Positions 38,012-47,254 of a stretch of DNA of 64,000 nt are shown here, piece by piece (position 1 is the first letter of the stretch; each line of letters begins with the position of its first letter). The position numbers and the translations under genes were made by a program. The DNA is taken from NCBI RefSeq assembly GCF_024137865.1, contig NZ_CP099960.1, positions 186,001 through 250,000 on the forward strand, in the 5' to 3' direction. The DNA is from Moraxella sp. FZFQ2102. GTDB taxonomy: Bacteria; Pseudomonadota; Gammaproteobacteria; Pseudomonadales; Moraxellaceae. The notes under the pieces are model-generated. The model was not told where the DNA came from, searched no databases, and was given only the letters and a program-made list of their open reading frames with translations.

Positions 38012-39142
38012 ATGGCAGAAAAAATGGTAGTTGGTCTGGTTGGCTGGCGTGGTATGGTTGGCTCTGTACTGATGGCTCGCATGATTGAAGAAGGCGATTT
38101 TGCACACATTACGCCTGTATTCTTTTCAACGAGTAACGCTGGTGGCAAAGCCCCTGACTTTGGCGTGGATGCAGGCACTTTAAAAGATGCTAATGACATC
38201 ACAGAGCTTGCCAAATGCGATACCATCATCACCTGCCAAGGTGGCGACTACACCAAAGCTGTACATGGCAAACTGCGTGACAGCGGTTGGAATGGCTACT
38301 GGATTGATGCAGCTAGCTCGCTACGCATGGAAGATGATGCCATCATCATCCTAGATCCTGTCAATCGTGATGTGATTGATGCCGCCCTTGCCAATGGCAA
38401 AAAAGACTTCATCGGTGGCAACTGCACCGTCAGCCTAATGCTGATGGCCATCGGTGAGCTATTCCGCCGCGGCTGGGTAGAATGGGTATCAGCGATGACT
38501 TATCAAGCTGCATCAGGTGCTGGTGCCAACAATATGCGTGAACTCATCAGCGGTATGGGCGTATTGCGTGATTCGGTCGCTGATAAGCTTGCCGACCCTG
38601 CTTCTGCCATCCTTGAGATCGATAAGACCATCGCCGATACACAGCGTAGTGACAGCTTCCCAAAACAGCATTTCGGTGCGGTCTTGGCAGGCAGTCTAAT
38701 CCCGTACATCGACAGCCAGCTTGAGAATGGTCAATCTCGTGAAGAATGGAAAGGTCAAGCCGAAACGAATAAAATCCTTGGCAAATCAGGCGATGATCTG
38801 ATCAACATCGATGGTATCTGCGTGCGTATCGGTGCGATGCGTTGCCACAGCCAAGCATTGACCATCAAGCTAACAAAAGACATTCCACTAGAAGAAATCG
38901 AAGCCGCCTTGCGTGAAAGCGACAATCCATGGCTGGATGTCGTCGAAAATGACAAACCTGCCAGCATGGAACGTCTAACCCCTGTCGCTGTCACAGGCAC
39001 GCTCAATGTCGCTGTTGGTCGTCTGCGTAAGATGAACATGGGTGGCGAGTATCTGACTGCGTTCACCGTCGGTGATCAGCTACTATGGGGTGCTGCCGAG
39101 CCACTACGCCGTATGTTGGCCATCCTACAAGGTCGCATCTAA
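38012..39142 (+). CDS. asd: Aspartate-semialdehyde dehydrogenase
   Basis: Reduces aspartyl phosphate to the semialdehyde, the second step of the aspartate family after lysC. The 376-aa protein has the NADP loop [17 protein letters not shown], the FFSTSNAGG segment, the catalytic Cys in [14 protein letters not shown], and the substrate region [15 protein letters not shown]. It is of the E. coli-type (longer) class. AAAAGG precedes the ATG. Confidence 0.97.
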   Translation: MAEKMVVGLVGWRGMVGSVLMARMIEEGDFAHITPVFFSTSNAGGKAPDFGVDAGTLKDANDITELAKCDTIITCQGGDYTKAVHGKLRDSGWNGYWIDAASSLRMEDDAIIILDPVNRDVIDAALANGKKDFIGGNCTVSLMLMAIGELFRRGWVEWVSAMTYQAASGAGANNMRELISGMGVLRDSVADKLADPASAILEIDKTIADTQRSDSFPKQHFGAVLAGSLIPYIDSQLENGQSREEWKGQAETNKILGKSGDDLINIDGICVRIGAMRCHSQALTIKLTKDIPLEEIEAALRESDNPWLDVVENDKPASMERLTPVAVTGTLNVAVGRLRKMNMGGEYLTAFTVGDQLLWGAAEPLRRMLAILQGRI

Positions 39143-39157
39143 GATAGGCAGATCATC

Positions 39158-39186
39158 AAAAGCACATCGATTTCGATGTGCTTTTT
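39158..39186 (+). terminator. asd terminator
   Basis: A perfect 12-bp stem (39158-39169 and 39174-39185) with loop ATTT. Confidence 0.9.
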
Positions 39187-39236
39187 AGTCAGCTTTGCTT
39201 TATAATACGCCTAAGCTTTTTTGATTGATGATTCTT

Positions 39237-40232
39237 ATGACCACACCCATTCATCTGATTTATGCAGGCGGTACTTTTGGTAGTCATGGCACGCCGTTAT
39301 CACCCTTGCTTGCCGATGTGTTTTTGCCGATTTTGACCGAGCGTTTGGCTGAGCAAAATTATCACATTCGCGTGCTTGATAATGATGTCATCAAAGATTC
39401 TAGCACCTTGACACCGACAGAGTTTGTGCATTTTTATCGCATTATCCTTGATGCCTATGCTACTGGCGTGCGTCGATTTGTACTATTGACAGGGACGGAT
39501 ACGCTCAGCTTTTTGGCGGCATTTTTGGCACACGCTTTGGCGGATTTGCCTGATATTAGCCTTGTGATTACAGGCAGTATGCAGCCATTATTCATCCCTG
39601 AGCTTGCCGATTATCAGATTAATAAAGACAGTGATGCATGGACGAATCTTAGCGACGCACTTGGCGTAGCGTCAAAGCACACGGGTGTCTATGTGCAGTT
39701 TTATCATAAGAGCCTAATTGCCAATAATACCCAAAAAATCAACAGCCAAATCCATGATGCGTTTGATGGTGTGGTGGCAACTTTTGATAATGCCAATCAT
39801 CATGCAGTGCCAAGCACAGCGATTGAACACAAAACAAGCGAGCTTGCCAATTTACAAACCCGTGCAAGCACCACCCACATCCATGCCATCTACGCCCTGC
39901 CCAATGCCACCGACATTTTGGCACAGTCCATCAGCCAAGCAGCCGCCAATGCGTGTGCCATCATCCTAATCGGCTACGGTGCAGGCAATCTGCCATCATC
40001 ACCTGCCATCATCCATGCCATCGATGATGCCATCGCTCGTGGCGTGCGTATCATCTGCACGACGATGTGCCCATTTGGCGGTACGAACAGCAACTACGCA
40101 GCTGGCGCATGGCAATATGAGCATGGCGTCTGGGCAGCAGGGACGCTAAGTATCGCAGGTATCTATGGGCAGGCACTGTGGCTTAGCCTAAATGACAAGC
40201 TGTCTGATGCACACTGGATGATCACCCCATGA
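39237..40232 (+). CDS. L-asparaginase family protein (type I-like)
   Basis: About 331 aa, beginning PIHLIYAGGTFGSHG (first catalytic Thr in the usual TGGT context is AGGT here) and with the second catalytic motif LLTGTDTLSFLAAFL. GSMQPLF and NDALGVA-like segments and the C-terminal GYGAGNLP match cytosolic asparaginases. It hydrolyses Asn to Asp and ammonia. ATG 39237 is preferred because the conserved strand begins right after it. No ribosome site is obvious, but TATAAT lies at 39201-39206. It overlaps truA by four bases. Confidence 0.87.
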   Translation: MTTPIHLIYAGGTFGSHGTPLSPLLADVFLPILTERLAEQNYHIRVLDNDVIKDSSTLTPTEFVHFYRIILDAYATGVRRFVLLTGTDTLSFLAAFLAHALADLPDISLVITGSMQPLFIPELADYQINKDSDAWTNLSDALGVASKHTGVYVQFYHKSLIANNTQKINSQIHDAFDGVVATFDNANHHAVPSTAIEHKTSELANLQTRASTTHIHAIYALPNATDILAQSISQAAANACAIILIGYGAGNLPSSPAIIHAIDDAIARGVRIICTTMCPFGGTNSNYAAGAWQYEHGVWAAGTLSIAGIYGQALWLSLNDKLSDAHWMITP

Positions 40233-41062
40233 CACAAGACACCCAAACCGCCCAAAACCGTGCGCAGGTCTATGCCGTCGGTATCGAGTTCATCGGGACG
40301 AACTATCGTGGCTGGCAACGCCAAATCGATGCCATCGGCGTCCAAGCCGTCATCGAAAATGCCCTATCCAAGATCGCCAACGAACCCATCGAACTCATCG
40401 CCGCAGGTCGCACTGATGCTGGCGTCCATGCTGGCAATATGGTAGCGCATTTCACCACGCACGCTCATCGCCCTGTCTATAACTGGCTGCGTGGCGTCAA
40501 TAGTATGCTGCCTGATGACATCGCTCTGCGCTGGATGGTGCCGATGCCAGATGATTTTCATGCCCGCTTTAGCGCCATCGCGCGTCGCTATCGCTACATC
40601 ACGCTCAATCAGCCCTATCGCCCCGCCATCTTACGCCATCAGGTGACACATGAATATGCACCGCTTGATATTGATAAGATGATACAGGCAAGCAAGCTTT
40701 TGGTCGGTACACATGATTTTACAAGTTTTCGTGCGGCAGCTTGCCAATCCAATCAACCTGTACGCACAGTCAGCCATGCCGAGCTGTTCACGCATGGGGC
40801 GTATCTCGTGCTTGACATCCAAGCCGATGGTTTTTTGCACCATATGGTGCGTAACATCATGGGCGCACTGTTTGCCATCGGTCGTGGTGAGATGGCGGTG
40901 GATGAGCTATTACCCCTAATTCATGCCAAAGATCGCACGCTTGCCCCACCGACCGCATCGGCTGATGGCTTATATTTTATCAATGCCTATTATCCAGAGC
41001 ATTTGCAATCCTTACTGCCTGATATGCCATTGACACCACTTTGGCTAAATTTACCAAAATAA
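40229..41062 (+). CDS. truA: tRNA pseudouridine(38-40) synthase
   Basis: Makes pseudouridine in the anticodon stem-loop. The catalytic Asp is in AAGRTDAGVHAGNMVAHF, and the FIGTNYRGWQRQ, FHARFSAIARRYRY and DGFLHHMVRNIMG motifs are intact. The ATG overlaps the asparaginase stop (ATGA), indicating translational coupling. 277 aa is standard. Confidence 0.96.
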   Translation: MTQDTQTAQNRAQVYAVGIEFIGTNYRGWQRQIDAIGVQAVIENALSKIANEPIELIAAGRTDAGVHAGNMVAHFTTHAHRPVYNWLRGVNSMLPDDIALRWMVPMPDDFHARFSAIARRYRYITLNQPYRPAILRHQVTHEYAPLDIDKMIQASKLLVGTHDFTSFRAAACQSNQPVRTVSHAELFTHGAYLVLDIQADGFLHHMVRNIMGALFAIGRGEMAVDELLPLIHAKDRTLAPPTASADGLYFINAYYPEHLQSLLPDMPLTPLWLNLPK

Positions 41063-41088
41063 GGCTATATTTTCACGATGAAAAATAG

Positions 41089-41094
41089 TATAAT
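41089..41094 (+). promoter_or_regulatory. infA -10 box
   Basis: TATAAT in the truA-infA gap; the -35 box is weak. It predicts a leader of about 25 bases. Confidence 0.5.
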
Positions 41095-41126
41095 AGCCCA
41101 AATTTTTTAACGATATTGATGAGATT

Positions 41127-41348
41127 ATGGCAAAAAAAGACGACATCATCGAATTTGAAGGCGAAGTAATCGACACTTTGCCAAACACCCTGTTCAAAGT
41201 CCGCCTAGATAACGGACACGAAATCATCGCTCACATCTCAGGTAAGATGCGTAAGCACTACATCCGCATCCTAACTGGTGACAAGGTTAAGGTTGAGATG
41301 ACACCGTATGATTTGAGCAAGGGTCGCATCACTTATCGTGGTAAATAA
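41127..41348 (+). CDS. infA: Translation initiation factor IF-1
   Basis: A 73-aa OB-fold protein with the standard IF-1 sequence: [41 protein letters not shown] and [13 protein letters not shown]. It binds the 30S A site during initiation. The ribosome site is weak (TGAG). Confidence 0.98.
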   Translation: MAKKDDIIEFEGEVIDTLPNTLFKVRLDNGHEIIAHISGKMRKHYIRILTGDKVKVEMTPYDLSKGRITYRGK

Positions 41349-41392
41349 TCCACTGAGTTGATGGCTTAGTGCTATTTGCACCATCAAATCCC

Positions 41393-41424
41393 AAAAGATT
41401 CAAACGATTGTTTGGATCTTTTTT
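41393..41424 (+). terminator. infA terminator
   Basis: AAAAGATTCAAAC pairs with GTTTGGATCTTTT (one T-G pair) around loop GATT, followed by T residues. Confidence 0.88.
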
Positions 41425-41433
41425 GTGCAGTGA

Positions 41434-41463
41434 TTGATTGTGGTTTTGTGGATTTGCTATGAT
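41434..41463 (+). promoter_or_regulatory. Promoter of the alpha/beta-hydrolase gene
   Basis: TTGATT (41434-41439), 18-base spacer, TATGAT (41458-41463). The start near 41470 gives a leader of about 24 bases and excludes longer N-termini. Confidence 0.55.
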
Positions 41464-41493
41464 ATGGTTCATTCAAACAACATAATACCGTCA

Positions 41494-42153
41494 ATGAACA
41501 CGCCCTTAACCATTCTCATTCATGGACTGCATCTCAATCCGTGGTATATGAAACCGCTCGCCAAAAAGCTTGAAAACCATGGCTTGCCAACCTTTTGCTA
41601 TGGCTACAAAAGTCTAAGTCAGCCCATCGCAATCAACAGCCAAGGACTGCACGAGTATCTGCTTGCCAATCATCATCCCACTCAGCCCATCAATCTGGTT
41701 GGGCATAGCCTAGGCGGTCTTGTGATACGGCATTTTTTGACGCATTATCCGATGTGGCAAGTGCATCACTGTGTCACACTTGGCACGCCGCATCAAGGTA
41801 GTCAGACAGCACACTATGCACGCAGATATCTGCCTTCATTGGTCAGACACGCCTACACAGGTGCACTCGATGGCACTTGTCCACTACCGCCGACTGGTGC
41901 CAAAATTGGTGTCATTGCCGGCAACCGACCTGTCGGTCTAGGTGTGCCATTATTGGCGCTACATCATCATCGCCACAGACACAGCATAGCTGATAAGCGT
42001 CATGATGGTACGGTACTACTGTCTGAAACTGTCCTTGACCATGCGACGGATTATTTGATTTTACCCGTCAGTCATTCAGGACTGCTGACTGATAAGACAG
42101 CGGCAATGCAGACGCTACATTTTTTGCAACATGGTCAATTTAATCATGCTTAA
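41494..42153 (+). CDS. Alpha/beta-hydrolase (lipase-like)
   Basis: A 219-aa cytosolic hydrolase. It has the oxyanion-hole HGLHLNPWYM, the nucleophile elbow GHSLGGLV, and TLGTPHQGSQTAHY, a pattern of the lipase/PGAP1-like group. The candidate acid and base are Asp in DKRHDGTVLL and His in LPVSHSGLL. The substrate is unknown. ATG 41494 fits the short leader predicted by the promoter, and no Shine-Dalgarno sequence is present. Confidence 0.82.
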   Translation: MNTPLTILIHGLHLNPWYMKPLAKKLENHGLPTFCYGYKSLSQPIAINSQGLHEYLLANHHPTQPINLVGHSLGGLVIRHFLTHYPMWQVHHCVTLGTPHQGSQTAHYARRYLPSLVRHAYTGALDGTCPLPPTGAKIGVIAGNRPVGLGVPLLALHHHRHRHSIADKRHDGTVLLSETVLDHATDYLILPVSHSGLLTDKTAAMQTLHFLQHGQFNHA

Positions 42154-42237
42154 TCATTATCATCATTAATATAAAACCGACCATACGGTTTGTAATCATC
42201 CATTCTTGACCAATTCCCCAAAGCTTACTTCTCAAAC

Positions 42238-42266
42238 TTGCCATATCAAATCACATTTGGTACAAT
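42238..42266 (+). promoter_or_regulatory. Promoter of the candidate small RNA
   Basis: TTGCCA (42238-42243), 17-base spacer, TACAAT (42261-42266), placing a start near 42273 at the base of the hairpin below. Confidence 0.6.
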
Positions 42267-42272
42267 GACAAT

Positions 42273-42343
42273 CAAGCCCAACACTACTCCCACGGGGTGA
42301 CCACGATCACCCAAGAGGTGGGGAAGCGTGTTGGGCTTTTTTA
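42273..42343 (+). ncRNA. Candidate small structured RNA
   Basis: About 70 bases fold into one long rod. AAGCCCAACAC pairs with GTGTTGGGCTT (11 bp, outer helix); TCCCAC pairs with GTGGGG (middle); GGGTGA pairs with TCACCC around loop CCACGA (tip). Asymmetric internal loops lie between. The outer helix runs straight into a T-run, so the RNA carries its own terminator, and a promoter fits directly upstream. It contains no open frame. It is not one of the common RNA families I can recognise. Confidence 0.55.
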
Positions 42344-42372
42344 TTCTTGATAAGTGGTTATGGTGAAATCAA

Positions 42373-43041
42373 TCAAGGCTTGGCAAATAACTCATTCATC
42401 CATTGACCAATCGCCTTGATCTGCGCTAGGCACACCTGATGCGCCATTGGATAAGTCGATAGCGTCGGGGATAGCCCAAGCGTTTCTAGCGATGCTTTGG
42501 CTCGTGCACCAAGTACAGGCGGGACGATGTCATCAAAGTCACCATGATCGATTTTGACAGCGATGTCTTGGTTGATGCCGACGCTTGAGATTTCATTGCT
42601 GGTGGCAAAATAAGTCGATAAAGCAAGCAATCCGCCAAGCTTGCGAGTATTGGTCAAGACAGTGTGATACGCCACCGCCCCACCTTGCGAAAAGCCTGCA
42701 ATGATGATGTTTTGGCTATCGATGCCTGCGTTGATTTGCTCATCAATCAGCACATTGATGGCATCTGCCGATGCAGCGATTTGGGCGACATCCACCTTGC
42801 GATCGAGCGTCATCTCAAGGATGTCATACCACGCCGGCATGATATAGCCACCATTAATCGTCACAGGAATCTGTGGTGCGTGCGGAAAAATAAATCGCAC
42901 ACCCACATCACCTGATAAGCCAAGCTCAGGGACAATCGGCTCAAAATCATGACCACTCGCTCCCAAGCCATGTAGCCAAATCACCGCATGAGTGATGGGT
43001 AAGTTATTTGGGTTGTGCTGGGCGATGACACTTTTTAGCAT
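42373..43041 (-). CDS. Carboxylesterase/phospholipase family protein (EstB-like)
   Basis: A 222-aa serine esterase of the acyl-protein thioesterase-like family. The oxyanion region is WLHGLGASGHDFEPIVPEL, the nucleophile Ser is in GFSQGGAVAYH, the Asp in DHGDFDDIVPP, and the His in YPMAHQVCLAQI. The family hydrolyses short-chain esters and lysophospholipids. Start at 43041 with a weak ribosome site. Confidence 0.92.
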   Translation of the reverse strand: MLKSVIAQHNPNNLPITHAVIWLHGLGASGHDFEPIVPELGLSGDVGVRFIFPHAPQIPVTINGGYIMPAWYDILEMTLDRKVDVAQIAASADAINVLIDEQINAGIDSQNIIIAGFSQGGAVAYHTVLTNTRKLGGLLALSTYFATSNEISSVGINQDIAVKIDHGDFDDIVPPVLGARAKASLETLGLSPTLSTYPMAHQVCLAQIKAIGQWMNELFAKP

Positions 43042-43168
43042 AAATCATTCCTAAAATCAGTAATACCGCCAATCTTACGCCCAATGTACCAAAATTGCAA
43101 GTCAATCACGCTTGCCAAGTCGCCACCAAACCACTTATACTAACTACTCATAATAACAAGGCATCCGC

Positions 43169-43441
43169 ATGATGGCACGCACAGACAGTACACAGACTTA
43201 TAAAGTAATGATTGGGATACTCATTGCCATCGCCTTTATGGTGTGTGCAGTGGTGGTCAGCCATCATCGGGGTGGGTTTGATGCATCGCACGCCCATCAT
43301 CACGACAGTCACGACAGCCATCACGCCCATCACAGCCAGCAGGATTTGGCAAATATGCACGCATCAGATACAAGCCAAACTGATGCCATCAAAGGCTATT
43401 GGTGGTCGCCACTCGTGCATATGGCGACTTGTGCACACTAA
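43169..43441 (+). CDS. Small membrane protein with histidine-rich stretch
   Basis: A 90-aa protein with AAGG eight bases before the ATG. One hydrophobic helix (VMIGILIAIAFMVCAVVVS) is followed by a His/Asp/Ser-rich segment (HHRGGFDASHAHHHDSHDSHH and further), with about 16 His in the protein, and a C-terminal WWSPLVHMATCAH. The composition indicates metal (Zn, Ni or Cu) binding on one face of the membrane; the function is unknown. A zinc peptidase gene follows about 140 bases downstream. Confidence 0.68.
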   Translation: MMARTDSTQTYKVMIGILIAIAFMVCAVVVSHHRGGFDASHAHHHDSHDSHHAHHSQQDLANMHASDTSQTDAIKGYWWSPLVHMATCAH

Positions 43442-43578
43442 GCCTATCCCCATCACCGACCATCACGGTGCGACTTTTGTAAAATATCGTAACCCATCAC
43501 CCATCTGCGACGGCATTTTTCGTATAATAATCCCATTTTAATCATTTTCCAAAATCAAATTCAACAAAAGGTGAAACT

Positions 43579-44478
43579 ATGCAGTGGCGTGGTCGCAGAC
43601 AAAGTAGCAATATCGAAGACAGACGCGGTGGTGGTGCCAAAAAAGCAGGCGGTATCAGTATCGTCGGTCTGATTATTGCGCTGATTTTATGGCAAGTATT
43701 TGGCATCAGCCCCGAGACCACGCTAGGCGTCACTCAGCAAATCCAAAATGCCAACACGCCTGCCACTGCCCCTACTACCGAAACGGCGGACATGGCAGAA
43801 TCTCGTGAATTTGTGGCAACGGTGCTTGCCGATACCGAAGAAGTCTGGACGCCGATTTTTAATCAGCTTGGCAAGACTTATCAAGCACCGACCCTTGTGC
43901 TATTTAGCGGTGCGGTGCAATCTGCGTGTGGTTCGGCGACTTCTGCTAGCGGGCCATTTTATTGCCCTGCTGACCAAAAGGTGTATTTGGACACGGGATT
44001 TTTTCGTGATATGCGCACCCAAATGGACATCGGCGGTGAACAAAACAACACTGAACTGACTCGCAATGACCAAGCAGGCGACTTCGCCCAAGCCTATGTC
44101 ATCGCCCACGAAGTCGGTCATCATGTGCAAACCTTGCTAGGCATCTCAAGCCAAGTCCGCCAAGCACAAGCACAGGCAAGCACTGCTGCCGCCAACAACC
44201 TATCTGTCCGCCAAGAGCTACAAGCCGACTGCTTTGCTGGGCTATGGGCACGCCACAATCACGAACGCACGCAGTTCCTACAACAAGGTGACATCGAAGA
44301 AGCGCTAGATGCCGCCGAAAAAATCGGTGATGACTACCTACAACACAAGGCACAAGGTCATGCCGTCCCTGACAGCTTCACGCATGGCACGAGCGCACAG
44401 CGTAAGCAGTGGTTCTATCGTGGCTTTGAAACTGGTGATATTAAACAGTGTGATACCTTTGCCACACGCAATATTTGA
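43579..44478 (+). CDS. Neutral zinc metallopeptidase (YpfJ family)
   Basis: A 299-aa membrane-anchored protein of the YpfJ/KPN_02809 family. It starts MQWRGRRQSSNIEDRRGG, has one transmembrane helix (SIVGLIIALILWQVFGI), and carries the zincin motif HEVGHH in YVIAHEVGHHVQTLLG with the downstream ELQADCFAGLWA block supplying the third ligand. Proteolytic activity is inferred from the motif; substrates are not known. AAGGTG precedes the ATG. Confidence 0.93.
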   Translation: MQWRGRRQSSNIEDRRGGGAKKAGGISIVGLIIALILWQVFGISPETTLGVTQQIQNANTPATAPTTETADMAESREFVATVLADTEEVWTPIFNQLGKTYQAPTLVLFSGAVQSACGSATSASGPFYCPADQKVYLDTGFFRDMRTQMDIGGEQNNTELTRNDQAGDFAQAYVIAHEVGHHVQTLLGISSQVRQAQAQASTAAANNLSVRQELQADCFAGLWARHNHERTQFLQQGDIEEALDAAEKIGDDYLQHKAQGHAVPDSFTHGTSAQRKQWFYRGFETGDIKQCDTFATRNI

Positions 44479-44550
44479 TGGTAATTTGCTAAAAAATTGG
44501 GGTACAATGGCGTATCCCAATTTTTTTATTTGTATGATTAAGGATATGCC

Positions 44551-45432
44551 ATGACTTTGCCAAATGAACTCATCGACCTACTAACCCAATACCTAAGCGA
44601 GCGTACCACACAGCCTATTAGCATCGATGCTGATGTGCTTGCCTATCGCTGGGTGGGTGGTCTGCATGGCAAGCTTGTACCGATTGATGTCAGCTTCGGT
44701 GGGGATTTGGCGGATTTGCTTGGTATTGACACCCAAAAAGACAAACTCATCGCCAACACCGAGCAGTTCTTGGCTCGCCTGCCTGCCAACCATGTGCTGA
44801 TGACAGGCACTCGTGGCGCAGGCAAATCATCGCTGATTCGTGCCCTGCTCAAAGCCTATCATCACAAGGGCTTACGCATCATCGAAGTGGCTCGTGATGA
44901 TTTATTACACCTTGATAAAATTCGCCAAGCCATCAAAACTGCCGCCAAGAATGGCAATCCCAATCGCTACATCATCTACTGTGATGATTTGGCATTCAAC
45001 GCCCAAGATGAAAATTACCGCACCCTAAAAAGCGTGCTCGATGGCGCACTTGACAGCGAACAAAATAACCTGCTCGTCTATGCCACCAGTAACCGCCGCC
45101 ATCTACTGCCACAGCTGATGAAAGACAATGTCAGCATCTATAATGGTCAGACCGATGAAGTCAATCCCTATGAGACCATCGATGAGACGGTATCGCTGTC
45201 AGACCGCTTTGGGATTTGGCTGTCGTTTTATCCGATGAATCAAGCGCTGTATCTGGACATCGTCAAGCACCTACTTGCCAAGCATGGCATCAGCTATAAT
45301 GATATCACCGAAGCCGAAGCGCTCAAATGGGCAAGCACTCGGGGCGGTCGCTCGGGGCGTGTGGCGTATCAATTTAGCCAACATTGGGTAGGGATGACTG
45401 GGCTAAACCAAAGATGGAAGACTGATATATGA
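44551..45432 (+). CDS. DUF815 AAA+ ATPase
   Basis: A 293-aa protein with Walker A GTRGAGKSSLIRALL, Walker B-like YIIYCDDLAF, sensor-type YATSNRRHLLPQ and arginine-finger-region SDRFGIWLSFYPM. This is the DUF815 family, which is widespread, with no defined biochemical role. AAGGA precedes the ATG. The stop overlaps the next gene by four bases (ATGA), coupling it to a membrane protein. Confidence 0.93.
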   Translation: MTLPNELIDLLTQYLSERTTQPISIDADVLAYRWVGGLHGKLVPIDVSFGGDLADLLGIDTQKDKLIANTEQFLARLPANHVLMTGTRGAGKSSLIRALLKAYHHKGLRIIEVARDDLLHLDKIRQAIKTAAKNGNPNRYIIYCDDLAFNAQDENYRTLKSVLDGALDSEQNNLLVYATSNRRHLLPQLMKDNVSIYNGQTDEVNPYETIDETVSLSDRFGIWLSFYPMNQALYLDIVKHLLAKHGISYNDITEAEALKWASTRGGRSGRVAYQFSQHWVGMTGLNQRWKTDI

Positions 45433-46154
45433 CAGTTGCACCGCCATTTTTTCTGATTTATGTTCTGCTGTTGGTGATGGGTATCAGCGTCTTATTGGCG
45501 ATTGTCGTTGATATTCGACTGCTTTTGCGTATCAAAAAAACCAAATCACACGGTTATCATTATCAGATAACTCGAACCGAAAAGCTGCGGCTGATGATTG
45601 CAAATATACCGGCTCTGCTAAGTTTGATCGGTTTTGGCATCATCGATTATCAGGGTTATCAATTAAAACAGCGATATCAAATTCAAGACTTATATCGTTA
45701 TGCAACCTTGAGCAGTGAGAAGCCTTATGGTGCCATCACCCTGCCGATCGGCACTCATGTAGAATATGATGTGCCTTATGGCGGTGATGTCCAAAATAAC
45801 GCCAATGCCAAAATTCTATCAGCCAAATTGCCCGCACCCATGCTCATCAATGGCATATCGGTCATCTATATCAATACAAGATGGCAAATCACTGTCATCA
45901 ATACCGAACCATTTACACCAAGCGAACTGTTTGTAGATGCCTACGATCGCAGTGATTATGATACCATTACCTGCCCTGCATATTCATGGGTAAGATTTGA
46001 TATCGGCTTTGAGCAAGCACAGAAAAATAAAGGCACACTGACTTTAGATGGTTGGAAATTTGAAGATTGTAACAAGCCCTATGATTTTGTGGATAAAGAC
46101 AGTTATGTTGCCGTGTCTTATTGGAAAGATGGTAAGCTTATAAGGGGCTGGTAA
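45429..46154 (+). CDS. Hypothetical membrane protein coupled to the DUF815 ATPase
   Basis: A 241-aa protein with two hydrophobic segments (FFLIYVLLLVMGISVLLAIVV and the weaker ANIPALLSLIGFGIIDY) flanking a basic loop. A beta-rich extracytoplasmic domain of about 150 residues follows, with two Cys (TCPAYSW and FEDCNKP). No family is recognised. Its start overlaps the ATPase stop, so the two are probably made together; a functional link is inference. Confidence 0.75.
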   Translation: MTVAPPFFLIYVLLLVMGISVLLAIVVDIRLLLRIKKTKSHGYHYQITRTEKLRLMIANIPALLSLIGFGIIDYQGYQLKQRYQIQDLYRYATLSSEKPYGAITLPIGTHVEYDVPYGGDVQNNANAKILSAKLPAPMLINGISVIYINTRWQITVINTEPFTPSELFVDAYDRSDYDTITCPAYSWVRFDIGFEQAQKNKGTLTLDGWKFEDCNKPYDFVDKDSYVAVSYWKDGKLIRGW

Positions 46155-46160
46155 AATTGA

Positions 46161-47165
46161 TCATTCACCAATCTTCACCACCATCAAATCTTCCGCCAAA
46201 ATCAATCTGCCATCATAGACCGATTCTACTTCTGTGCGGATATGTCCCATATTTGGCACAGGATTCTCAGGCTCATCAAACAGCATAAACCGCGCACTAA
46301 AATGCGTCAGCACAAGACAAGGCACACCTGCATCACGAGCAAACTTGGCCACCATCTTGGCACTTGAATGCTTGGGGTCAAACACCCCTTTGGCAAGTAT
46401 CTTATCCATCACTGCCTGCGTATAGGTCGCTTCATGCACCAGCATCACGGCACCTTTGACAGCATCAGTCAGCAGGCTTGGTGTATCATTATCACCTGCG
46501 ATGACGATTTTTTGGAAAGTTTCGTTCAGATGTAAATAATCAGCCACCAGCACAGTGCGTCCATCAATGCTAAGGCTTGGCGTATCAGATTTTAAAATAC
46601 TACCCCAGTAGCGTGTGGCAATATGATCAAGCGAGAGTTTGTCGGTATTTAGCTTTTTTTGGCGGTGGATTTGGGTCAGCCCAAACCCAAAACTATCACA
46701 GCGGTGGCTAAGTGGGTGAATATCGATTTCTAAGGATAATTCATCAGACAGCTCAAGCACAAGCCCTGTATCTAGCACACTATGAATATCAATAAAATCA
46801 ATCTCATAGCTCAAATTCATCTCAGTTAGGCGGATAAATGCATCCAAAAGCTCCCCCAAAGCAGGCGGTGCAATGATCGGTAGCGGACTTGTACGACCAT
46901 GCATGGCTAGGCTTGCCAATAGCCCCATCAAGCCATAGCAATGATCGCCGTGCATATGCGTGATAAAAATCGCCTGCAGCATCGATGGCTTATGTGGTGC
47001 GCGCAGCAGCTGATGCTGTGTGGCTTCACCACAGTCGATGAGTATCCATGGTGTCGATTTGCCCGTCTGGTGGCTTTTGGCAAGTAGTGATACCGCAAGT
47101 CCAGAGACATTGCGACGCAAAGTCGGTACACCACTTGATGTGCCCAAAAATGTCAATTCAAACAT
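46161..47165 (-). CDS. rnz: Ribonuclease Z
   Basis: Endonuclease that trims tRNA 3' trailers. The metallo-beta-lactamase fold shows FLGTSSGVPTLRRNVSG, DCGEATQHQLL, the zinc motif THMHGDHCYGLMGL, SHRCDSFGF, and the C-terminal HEATYT and LTHFSARF segments. The start at ATG 47165 places FELTFLGTSSG at the N-terminus, as usual for this enzyme; length about 334 aa is close to the standard. The 3' end is separated from the convergent gene by six bases. Confidence 0.94.
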   Translation of the reverse strand: MFELTFLGTSSGVPTLRRNVSGLAVSLLAKSHQTGKSTPWILIDCGEATQHQLLRAPHKPSMLQAIFITHMHGDHCYGLMGLLASLAMHGRTSPLPIIAPPALGELLDAFIRLTEMNLSYEIDFIDIHSVLDTGLVLELSDELSLEIDIHPLSHRCDSFGFGLTQIHRQKKLNTDKLSLDHIATRYWGSILKSDTPSLSIDGRTVLVADYLHLNETFQKIVIAGDNDTPSLLTDAVKGAVMLVHEATYTQAVMDKILAKGVFDPKHSSAKMVAKFARDAGVPCLVLTHFSARFMLFDEPENPVPNMGHIRTEVESVYDGRLILAEDLMVVKIGE

Positions 47166-47254
47166 ATATTTACTCTTTATTTTCGGTGATGAGATAGCGT
47201 ACAATAACTGCTGTTATTTTGCATCATTTTTCTTTTGTGCATTTTTGGAATCAT

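Noticed and set aside
43148..43360. Minus-strand frame opposite the histidine-rich gene
   Set aside because: The plus-strand frame has a ribosome site, a membrane helix and a longer reading frame.
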